Below, piece by piece: positions 58,101 through 62,000 of a stretch of 62,000 bases of DNA (position 1 is its first letter; the number at the start of each line of letters is the position of its first letter). Source of the DNA: Acanthaster planci (lineage: Eukaryota > Echinodermata > Asteroidea > Valvatida > Acanthasteridae). Both the position numbers and the translations under genes were made by a program. The stretch is taken from positions 1,474,175 through 1,536,174 of the forward strand of contig NW_019091407.1 in NCBI RefSeq assembly GCF_001949145.1, read 5' to 3'. The notes beneath the pieces are model-generated. The model had not been told where the DNA came from, did no database searches, and was given only the letters and a program-made list of their open reading frames with translations.

Positions 58101-60513
58101 CACTCTGCTGTTCTTTTTAATTTTGGTTTGTCCATGAAATTTTAGAGGCAAATGTAGTGCTTTGAGGGATTGTGGTGTTTATACAGGTGTTTGCCAGTAA
58201 GTGATATTCTACCTTTCAACTGCCATTTTATTGAGAGCAAATTTTAAATAACCACCCAAAAAACATAAAAATATTTAATTTGATCCCTGAAGCAGTACAC
58301 TTGCAAATTTTCAGTAGGCATTAACAGTTTACTTTGGATGCATGAATCTACGACACTGTCTACTATTTATGCAGTTCAACCTGTTTGTCTTTTTTCAACA
58401 TCCAAAGCGTTCTTGTGATCCATTCTAATGCAATAATTACAGAAACGGGGTCATCTATGCAGCATTCACAAAGTGAAATGGAACTATACAGTAGCAGGCC
58501 ATAGTCCCACATGCAACAGCATAATCACAAGTCATAGAAATTTCAATACGCACAGAACTTTGAGCAGAACTTTTCTATTTAAATCAGTTTTTAATTTACC
58601 GGTTTATTTTGCAAGTTGTTTAAGTTCATATTACTGTCATGTGAATGTTCTTATTGTTTGTTTGTTTGTTTGTTTCTTGTTTGTGTGTCCTCAGTCCCCA
58701 TAGTAAATTTACATGTTTGCTTACCTGGATGTTCAAGTGTCTGTTTTTTTTGTGTTGTATTTGATGGTGGATCTTCAGGTGTCTGTTTTTTTGTGTTGAA
58801 TTTGATGATGGATGTTCAGNNNNNNNNNNNNNNNNNNNNNNNNNNNNNNNNNNNNNNNNNNNNNNNNNNNNNNNNNNNNNNNNNNNNNNNNNNNNNNNNN
58901 NNNNNNNNNNNNNNNNNNNNNNNNNNNNNNNNNNNNNNNNNNNNNNNNNNNNNNNNNNNNNNNNNNNNNNNNNNNNNNNNNNNNNNNNNNNNNNNNNNNN
59001 NNNNNNNNNNNNNNNNNNNNNNNNNNNNNNNNNNCTGGTTTTCTATGTTGTATTTGATGGTGGATGTTCAGGTGTCTGTTTATTTGTGTTGTATTTGATG
59101 TTTGTTAATATGTTCGTCTGCGGTTTATTGTTTGTCTTTGTTTCAATAGTCACTTCACCTGTGCTCCCCTAGGTTGTGATTCCCCTCCACTCCTACAACA
59201 TCTTATTTCCTGGATTACCGTCATTCAGCCTTATAGTTTTCCTTTTGTCTTGTTTTCTTGTTAACTGATTTATCTATGTGTATTCTCTATTTATTTATTT
59301 ATACATGCACATACATATCCGTTATTAATTATTTTGAGTTTTTACTAAGCAATTATATATGCCATAATTTAAATTGCAATTTTTTTTTATTTGCGTTCAT
59401 TTATTTTCATTCCTGTAATTGGCATTATTTCTGCTGTTGGATGTGGCTAATAAATAAATAAATAAATAAAAAATGCACTCAACCTCCAGATTAAATCTTT
59501 AAAAAGTTGAAAAAGCATTGACAGATTATTAAATACATACATGGCATGCAGAAAACGATAACTCCAATGCAATTACAGGTATACTTGAAAACTTTCATGT
59601 CACAACATCTCTATTTTGAGTCTATCTTGTCTGTATAGATTGTTATTTTAACAGGGATTACAAAGACTGACAAAACTGTTTTAAAACTCCTTTGAAAATT
59701 GAAAAAACTGACATTAATCTGATCTTAAAGTACAAACAGCACAAACTTCATAATGTTGTGTGCATGATAATATGAAACTTTCTTCTAGAGACGAAAATCT
59801 TGGGAAATTGGTTTTTTAAAATGTACTAACAAGATAACCATAGGATACGTAAGACCCAGGTTCAAAAGCATACATGTAAGCATGAAGAAACAAAACCACA
59901 GGAATGGTCGGGCCAAGGTCACCAGCCCCAAACACTGACCCCTCCCATCTCAAAAGCATGAGCCAGACAGTGACCATACTTACAGATTTATCCTCTGATC
60001 CAGTGGCTATGTACTTTGCACAGGGACTGATGGCAACCCCACAGTGATGTGCTCGATTCATGTGGCCTTCAAACCTTTTCACACATCTACAATATGAACA
60101 AGTTGGTGTCATGTTACATCTTTTCGGCACTTCATCTGAAGTCAGACAGGGGAAAGTTAACGCTACTGAAACACTTGGATGGTGGAATTTACTGGCATGT
60201 CTTGTAAATTATGAACTCAGGTTATCAGGAAAATGTCTTCCTGAATATCAATCAGAAGATGCAATGTGTCCTGTGGACCACAAACATTCTGGGAATGAGA
60301 AGGAAAATGACATTGATTCACTGGTTGAAAGTTGGGGGGGGGGAGTTGGAGACCGGAAAACAGGGGACCCAGTGCCCTACATAATGGGGCATGTATGGGT
60401 ACATATTGGGCATACCTATTTGTGCGTAGATCCCACAACTTCACGCAATCTGCTACGGCAGCTGTGATGAAAAGGTCATACGCCGTGGGGGGATGACTGA
60501 CATAGGCAGATCC
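16060..60513 (-). CDS. wdr27: WD40-repeat protein, probable WDR27, C-terminal four exons
   Basis: The joined coding segments are complement(16060-16110, 45169-45267, 59984-60086, 60416-60513): 351 nt, 116 residues and a TGA stop. The translation covers the end of one WD blade (AYDLFITAAVADCVKLWDLR), a full blade from FEGHMNRAH through CGVAISPCAKYIATGSEDKS to AYIFDIRAG, and a last blade from HKLSSHTD through VSDVSFHPLYP to VTATLDGKIRLY. The GH dipeptide, S-P-C-x-x-Y-I-A-T-G and LDG-x-I-x-L signatures are typical of beta-propellers. The order and wording match the C-terminus of WDR27 as I remember it (SHPPTAYDLF, GSEDK-AY, TATLDGK-L near the stop); another large WD40 protein cannot be excluded without a search. 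WDR27 is thought to be a scaffold with poorly known function. The 5' exons and promoter lie beyond 62000. Regulation cannot be judged. Confidence 0.75.
16111..22146 (-). other. WDR27 last intron, 3'-most part
   Basis: This is intronic and AT-rich. It contains the inverted-repeat element at 17349-17778. A short TTTAGGG-like string occurs near 18160-18180. TACATGTAC-type motifs lie near 20968, 21058 and 22031. No nested gene is supported. Confidence 0.5.
17349..17778. mobile_element. Inverted-repeat element, about 90-bp arms
   Basis: The left arm (17349-17440) reads GATGGACCTTTCCATGAAAT, then ATGCAAATTAG, then CCACTGGTTGGCAAG. The right arm (17690-17778) is its inverted copy (GCCAACCAGTGG, then TTTGCATATTTCATGGGAAA, then GGTCCATTACG). 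About 250 bp of unrelated sequence lies between the arms. It may be a MITE or two inverted copies of one repeat. Confidence 0.55.
22147..22915 (+). repeat. Dispersed repeat, copy interrupted by a hAT-like MITE
   Basis: The flanks of the element at 22366-22569 align with 42660-43200: GTATGAAAATTATTT with GTATGAAGACTGTTT, then TGAGGGTGCT and GGAAGACATGGTTTAG before the insertion, and GAAAACATTTCTGAGAAA, TTTTGCTCATGAAAATG and GACACAAAGGTGCATTTTG after it. The full unit without the insert is about 560 bp. Class unknown; no coding content. Confidence 0.6.
22358..22577. mobile_element. hAT-like MITE, 204 bp, with 8-bp target duplication
   Basis: The element (22366-22569) starts CAGTGGTGTAACTAGGG and its right end in complement reads CAGTGCCGTAACTATGG. 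The flanks are CCTGTGAA (22358-22365) and CTTGTGAA (22570-22577), an 8-bp duplication with one change, as made by hAT transposases. CAGTGG-GTAACTA ends are common in hAT MITEs. The interior is G-rich and non-coding. Confidence 0.75.
23652..24164. mobile_element. Foldback element with repeated subterminal boxes, 513 bp
   Basis: It starts TCGTAAGTCCGA (23652-23663) and ends with the exact complement TCGGACTTACGA (24153-24164). Inside, variants of GCCTCATAAGTCCGA recur in one orientation over the left 180 bp and in mixed, mostly opposite orientation over the right 180 bp. A central non-repeated segment of about 150 bp remains. There is no transposase. Multiple subterminal boxes recall transposase-binding repeats of foldback-type elements. 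Confidence 0.65.
24165..28309 (-). other. WDR27 intron stretch without supported gene
   Basis: The stretch holds an A-rich run with AAAG repeats (26400-26445). A minus-strand frame at 27117-27337 opens with ATG and ends at a good donor (CAA|GTAAGTAAG); its product is Cys/Ser-rich and unrecognised, so I do not call it a gene. Confidence 0.4.
28310..28851 (+). mobile_element. piggyBac-like MITE, copy 2
   Basis: TTAA is present at both edges (28310-28313 and 28848-28851). The left end reads CCACTTCCCGCCGGGG and the right end CAGGAAATGG, slightly decayed versions of the copy-1 termini. The interior aligns with copy 1 over its whole length, including the GTACCACTGTTTTGGGCATA segment near 28465. 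Confidence 0.75.
28879..29160. mobile_element. TIR MITE, about 282 bp
   Basis: The left end AGGGTCCCAATTTCACAGCG and the complement of the right end (AGGGTCCAGTTCCACGGAGC) form an inverted repeat that continues through TGCTTAGCA/TGCTTAACA, about 32 bp. Ends of the type GGGYCCAATTTCA are common in marine invertebrate MITEs (from memory). It starts only 27 bp after piggyBac-like copy 2. A single end of what may be the same family (CAGGGCCGATTGCATGAAGC) lies at 33598. Confidence 0.6.
29161..31874 (-). other. WDR27 intron stretch without supported gene
   Basis: It holds a long but unconvincing plus-strand open frame (29617-30243), a G-run and a TACATGTATGTACATG cluster at about 30215. Nothing else is recognised. 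Confidence 0.4.
31875..32200. mobile_element. TIR element with TTTCACAC ends
   Basis: The left end AGGCCTTTTCACACAACAGC and the complement of the right end (TGTTTCACACTGGAAG) match at TTTCACAC and again at CAACCC. Internal palindromic boxes of the type CAACCCRGGTTGA recur (about 31905, 32120, 32170). The right terminal bases are decayed and no target duplication was found. Confidence 0.45.
32201..35584 (-). other. WDR27 intron stretch with repeat fragments
   Basis: It contains a single MITE-like end at 33598, a TACATGTACATGTAC cluster at 34370-34390, C-rich strings at 34627 and 34678, and a minus-oriented fragment of the 22 kb/42 kb family at 35098-35127. No gene is supported. Confidence 0.4.
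35098..35127 (-). repeat. Fragment of the 22 kb/42 kb dispersed family
   Basis: TTGCATATTCATGAGCAAAA followed by CTGTGATGT is the complement of the segment near 43050-43078 with few changes. Confidence 0.4.
35585..35780 (+). repeat. tRNA-derived SINE with an L2-like tail segment
   Basis: A box A match (TGGCCTAGTTG, 35592-35602) is followed about 30 bp later by a box B match (GGTTCAAATCC, 35632-35642), the spacing of a tRNA-type Pol III promoter. Downstream, TTGTGACCTTGGGAAAGTCA (35659-35678) closely resembles the tail shared by vertebrate L2 and MIR elements (from memory). The tail then decays into CTAGATACCAGTGAGGG. It is not a tRNA gene: no cloverleaf stems close. Confidence 0.65.
35781..37149 (-). 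other. WDR27 intron stretch, nothing recognised
   Basis: AT-rich, with short random open frames and TACATGTAC motifs near 36001 and 36478 only. Confidence 0.4.
37150..37250 (-). repeat. tRNA-derived SINE head
   Basis: On the minus strand, TTGGCATAGTGG (37231-37242) matches box A and GGTTCCAGTCC (37183-37193) matches box B at tRNA-like spacing. The segment between them is Pyr-rich. No acceptor stem pairs, so a SINE or decayed tRNA pseudogene is more likely than a tRNA gene. Confidence 0.45.
37251..39224 (-). other. WDR27 intron stretch with one GC-richer patch
   Basis: A patch at 37540-37870 is GC-richer and open on both strands without recognised domain or splice support. The rest is AT-rich and unassigned. 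Confidence 0.35.
39225..39344 (-). other. Candidate phase-0 cassette exon, 120 nt
   Basis: On the WDR27 sense strand, an acceptor-like GATTCTGGTTTGCGCAG ends at 39345 and a donor AAG|GTGGGT starts at 39224. Between them are 40 codons without a stop, encoding a hydrophilic segment with AAWQDSSPSEARPTADDSND followed by KAGEKAQKQ. The same frame has a TGA just upstream of the acceptor, as expected of intron sequence. The flanking WDR27 junction is phase 0, so inclusion would keep the frame. The acceptor tract is only moderate, and the segment matches no family known to me. It could also be an exon of another minus-strand gene, or chance. Confidence 0.3.
39345..42659 (-). other. WDR27 intron stretch, nothing recognised
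   Basis: AT-rich with scattered TACATGTAC motifs (39700, 39723, 41393, 41990, 42018, 42318). No gene or bounded element is supported. Confidence 0.4.
42660..43200 (+). repeat. Dispersed repeat, copy with empty hAT site
   Basis: It aligns with 22147-22915 on both sides of the hAT-like insertion there. At the matching point it reads AAATTGTGAACCCC (42868-42881) without an insert, so it shows the pre-insertion state. It ends before a stretch of unrelated AT-rich DNA. Confidence 0.6.
43201..45168 (-). other. WDR27 intron stretch next to exon 45169-45267
   Basis: No element with clear ends. A plus-strand open frame at 44290-44658 is unrecognised and probably chance. TACATGT motifs cluster at 43588-43612. 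Confidence 0.35.
45169..45267 (-). CDS. wdr27: WDR27 exon, 99 nt
   Basis: The acceptor GTTTTTGGTATTTTAG ends at 45268 and the donor GAG|GTAAGTTA starts at 45168. The exon is 33 codons long and phase 0 at both ends. It encodes AYIFDIRAGTYIHKL followed by SSHTDVVSDVSFHPLYPE, the d-strand of one blade (with FDIR in the usual WD position) and the start of the last blade (SH as the GH equivalent, SFHP as the b-strand). Confidence 0.85.
46140..46330 (-). repeat. tRNA-derived SINE
   Basis: On the minus strand, TGGTCTTGGGA (about 46283-46293) can serve as a diverged box A and GGTTCGAATCC (46228-46238) is a perfect box B. Downstream, AATTGGGTACCTGTG (46160-46174) matches the SINE at 9219-9430. Poor stem pairing argues against a functional tRNA. 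Confidence 0.6.
46331..47415 (-). other. WDR27 intron stretch, nothing recognised
   Basis: No bounded element. Open frames at 46955-47269 on both strands look random. Confidence 0.35.
47416..48458. mobile_element. hAT-like non-autonomous element hosting a nested MITE
   Basis: The ends read AGGGCTGTGCTGAATAT at the left and, in complement, GGGCTGAGTCAATTCGAAT at the right. The flanks CACGTTAT (47416-47423) and CACATTAT (48451-48458) look like an 8-bp target duplication with one change. Subterminal GAATATTCGAAT-type boxes occur on both sides. The interior is interrupted by the piggyBac-like MITE at 47635-48191; without it the element is about 470 bp. The exact right end is uncertain by two or three bases. 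Confidence 0.6.
47635..48191 (-). mobile_element. piggyBac-like MITE, copy 3, nested
   Basis: It is flanked by TTAT (47635-47638, decayed TTAA) and TTAA (48188-48191). The left end CCACTAGCTGCCGGG and the right end CCCCCGGCAGCAAGTGG are the family termini. The interior is inverted relative to copies at 6653 and 28310. Confidence 0.75.
48459..53403 (-). other. WDR27 intron stretch with a tandem repeat and unrecognised frames
   Basis: The stretch contains the tandem repeat at 49377-49545. A minus-strand frame at 51637-51915 (with FPTPFPLLWAPVESADVVHL) is open and somewhat coding-like but has no recognised domain or convincing splice sites. A second, at 50624-50953 plus, is probably chance. A short array of AGCAAAGCAGAGC-like units lies at 53140-53180. 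Confidence 0.35.
49377..49545. repeat. Tandem repeat, three units of about 57 bp
   Basis: Units start at 49377 (CATGATTGTAACAAAAACTA), 49434 (CATGATTGTAACAAAAACCA) and 49492 (CACAATTGTGACAAAATTTT). Each continues through a TTTAAA-rich part and a TAGACWAGGAC-like part. The third unit is the most diverged. Confidence 0.6.
53404..53525 (+). mobile_element. Small MITE, copy 1
   Basis: It aligns in direct orientation with 54037-54188: CAGTCCTAGACAT at the start, CAATGTTGTCACATCCAGCC, GCATAAACTGAAAGGGTGTC and GGTTGGAGGCCCAACGAGAT. Its right end has lost the terminal inverted repeat. Confidence 0.5.
54037..54188 (+). mobile_element. Small MITE, copy 2, with perfect 16-bp TIR
   Basis: The ends ACAATCCTGGACAAAT and ATTTGTCCAGGATTGT are exact inverted copies. 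The interior matches copy 1 (CAATATTGTCATCTCCAGCC, GGTTGGAAGCCCAAAGAGAT). No target duplication is obvious and no coding capacity exists. The superfamily is unknown. Confidence 0.65.
54189..57521 (-). other. WDR27 intron stretch, nothing recognised
   Basis: AT-rich with short open frames. No bounded element or exon is supported. Confidence 0.35.
57522..57668. mobile_element. TIR MITE, about 146 bp
   Basis: The left end GGGCCTGTTTGTTTCACATG and the complement of the right end (GGGCCTTTTTGATTCACACA) begin an inverted repeat that extends imperfectly about 45 bp, through CAGTGATCC in both arms. The flanks are TAA and TCA, compatible with a decayed 3-bp TWA target site of PIF/Harbinger elements. 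That assignment is inference. Confidence 0.6.
58657..58676 (+). repeat. Simple repeat (TTTG)n
   Basis: Five perfect TTTG units, followed by looser TTTG-rich sequence up to the minisatellite. Confidence 0.8.
58727..59100 (+). repeat. 41-bp minisatellite interrupted by an assembly gap
   Basis: Units of about 41 bp contain GGATGTTCAGGTGTCTG, a T-run and GTGTTGTATTTGATGGT. Two units and a partial one precede the Ns, and about one and a half follow. Because the gap is inside the array, the copy number is unknown. Any open frame through this region is an artefact of the Ns and the repeat. Confidence 0.8.
58820..59034. other. Assembly gap, 215 Ns
   Basis: A run of N; its length may be an estimate rather than a measurement. 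Confidence 0.98.
59101..59473 (+). repeat. Possible 3' end of a LINE
   Basis: A T-rich, non-coding stretch ends GTTGGATGTGGC and then a run of TAAA units (about 59449-59473), like the tails of several non-LTR retrotransposon clades. No reverse transcriptase or endonuclease is visible upstream, so the call rests on the tail alone. The minisatellite before it may be part of the same 3' untranslated region. Confidence 0.35.
59474..59983 (-). other. WDR27 intron next to exon 59984-60086
   Basis: AT-rich intron; nothing recognised apart from the donor GTAAGTATG at its end. Confidence 0.5.
59984..60086 (-). CDS. wdr27: WDR27 exon, 103 nt
   Basis: The acceptor TGTTCATATTGTAG ends at 60087 and the donor TCT|GTAAGTATG starts at 59983. 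The first base completes an Arg codon split by the upstream intron; the rest is 34 codons ending in phase 0. It encodes RFEGHMNRAHHCGVAISP and CAKYIATGSEDKS, the core of a WD blade with its GH dipeptide. Confidence 0.85.
60087..60415 (-). other. WDR27 short intron, 329 bp
   Basis: It is bounded by GTATGC (60415 side) and TTGTAG (60087 side), phase 2. It contains a G-run on the plus strand (about 60334-60344). Confidence 0.75.
60416..60513 (-). CDS. wdr27: WDR27 exon, 98 nt
   Basis: The acceptor CTTATTTCTTCCTAAG ends at 60514 and the donor AATAG|GTATGC starts at 60415. The exon encodes GSAYVSHPPTAYDLF and ITAAVADCVKLWDLRTN plus two bases of an Arg codon (AG). KLWDLR is a classical WD-blade ending. 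The preceding exon was not found between 60514 and 62000, so it is probably outside the window. Confidence 0.85.
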
Positions 60514-62000
60514 CTTAGGAAGAAATAAGACAGACAGTGGTGACACAGCTTGAAACTGGCTGTGTTCCAGTTTCTGAAGTGTGGGGAAGTAAGAAGTTCA
60601 AGCATTGCACTGAAGACCTAACCCTCAATACATGACAATTGTCATCCTCATGAAGGTGAGTGCCATGCAGCCAATGAAGCATTTCACCGAGTCAGGATTG
60701 CACTCTACACAGGCTCAGCTGCATTCTGCATCGGATCATGTAGCATGTGCAACGCACGTCAACTTCTACACAGGGAGGCTTTGGCACCGTGTGAGCTAGA
60801 CACAGATATGGCTAGCGTGGTGTTTCACAACACTGAGGGTAAAAGTGATGAACAAAATCAATTGAACAATATTAATTTTCGTCTTTTAAGCTTCTAACCT
60901 CTTCTAATCTAATGTGTGATAAGTGACATTTCCAACTCGTATATTTAAAAGCCACCTACGAGCATGGCAACAGTAATGGCCCTCGCCTTTGGCTCAGTGC
61001 ATTATCATCACCTGGCCCCAATTTTGTTTTAAATATGCTTGTTTACAGCCTTCCAATAATAATTTTATTCCTTTTTTGATGACATTAAGTGTGATGTGGC
61101 ATGGAAAACTTTTGAATTTTTATCTCCACAAGCTCCTGAAAGTTACTGTGTATGAAGTGCTTAATAATTTACAGTGGCAACAAAGGACATCTCCCAGACA
61201 CAACATTTTATGAAAAATTCCAAACTTCCAGTGGCACCCAATCCCGTATTGGATTTCAACAAGCCACCCAACCCCGACAAACTTTGTGGCAGAGTTTTGC
61301 CAAGATTTCTGAACTAACAAGCTGGTCACAGATTCACGTCCCACGCAAGCAAAGTTGCAATATTTTTCTACCAGATCTCAGGGGACACTGAGCATTTACA
61401 GAGGAGCAAAACTGCACCAGCTGTTACTGGCATTCATATCCCTCTCAGCTTCCCCTCTTTGTAGGTGTATAAGTACATGTATATCACCGATTGGGTAAAC
61501 AACGGATGTTTCACGCGACAGCAATCTCACATTTTGTTACACTCTACCAGTAAAGTCAAACAGGTGACAATAATCAATTGAATCACCATGGACTAACTTT
61601 CAATTCCAGTATAACACAACAATGAGAAGTTGGGAAATACTCAATTGGGTGACACATGCCCTTCATATCTGACACACTCCCCCCTAAAGTATATTTGTGA
61701 TAAAGAGCAGGTGCAGGGAGGAATCAGATTTACAAACATAACTGCTGCTGAAAACCAGTGAGATCACTCTTCTGGTTTCCAAAAATGGTTTCAATTAAAT
61801 GAAAGGCCAATTTTTACATACACTAATGATGATACATCTTAAGATCGACAAAAGGAATTTTGTATGGAATAACAAAGCCAATGCAGGGCTGTTTACAAGT
61901 GGCATAATATATGAAGTAAAGATGAAAGGTTTTTGTCATGTTAATAAATTGCTTTTCATGGGGCAAAAGGAACATATTTCATGCCCAATTTCAGAAGGTG
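60514..62000 (-). other. Upstream WDR27 intron sequence
   Basis: No segment here gives WD-blade residues with matching splice sites in any minus-strand frame that I read. I therefore take it as intron, continuing past the window edge. Confidence 0.5.

Noticed and set aside
58616-59098. Plus-strand open frame across the minisatellite
   Set aside because: Most of it is unknown residues from the N run, and the rest is translated 41-bp repeat.
61120-61344. Minus-strand frame just upstream of the first recognised WDR27 exon
   Set aside because: Its translation lacks WD-blade residues and no acceptor/donor pair gives a phase that would join to 60513.
1-62000. CRISPR arrays, operons, bacterial promoters or attachment sites
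   Set aside because: The DNA is eukaryotic with spliced genes. No regularly spaced repeats or dense operon-like coding are present.

Overview
This window is a gene-poor, repeat-rich piece of an animal nuclear genome. The sequence shows spliceosomal introns, tRNA-derived SINE heads, DIRS-type and LTR retroelement remains, many short terminal-inverted-repeat (TIR) elements and an assembly gap of 215 Ns. The constant recurrence of the palindromic string TACATGTACATGTA and the repeat types suggest a marine deuterostome invertebrate, perhaps an echinoderm such as a sea star. That assignment is inference and is only moderately secure.

The one gene I can assemble is on the minus strand: the last four coding exons of a WD40-repeat protein, most likely WDR27. 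The exons are 60416-60513, 59984-60086, 45169-45267 and 16060-16110. All three junctions keep phase, every acceptor ends in AG and every donor starts with GT. The join encodes 116 residues and a stop, covering the end of one WD blade and two further blades. The introns are 329 bp, 14.7 kb and 29.1 kb, so about 44 kb of the window lies inside this gene. The 5' exons must lie beyond position 62000. A 120-nt phase-0 open segment at 39225-39344 inside the largest intron is a possible cassette exon or a piece of another gene.

The left part (1-16059) is downstream of WDR27. It starts in the 3' end of a Ty3/gypsy-like LTR retrotransposon (3' LTR at 246-515). It also contains a decayed DIRS-like tyrosine-recombinase retrotransposon (about 4150-5940, minus strand) in which reverse transcriptase and recombinase remnants lie next to each other, a foldback element (6032-6152), a piggyBac-like TTAA MITE (6653-7230), an unassigned exon-like segment (7690-7933, minus), a SINE (9219-9430), and a foldback directly followed by a 1.17-kb TIR element (13377-14784).

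The two large introns hold most of the remaining structure: two more copies of the piggyBac-like MITE (28310-28851 and 47635-48191, the latter nested in a hAT-like element at 47416-48458), a hAT-like MITE at 22358-22577 whose empty site can be read in a second copy of its host repeat at 42660-43200, a foldback with repeated subterminal boxes (23652-24164), several further TIR elements, three SINEs, tandem repeats, and a 41-bp minisatellite interrupted by the gap. I found no prokaryotic features, CRISPR arrays, rRNA or intact canonical tRNA genes. I did not find a convincing new biological system; the strongest new information is the gene structure and the element families.
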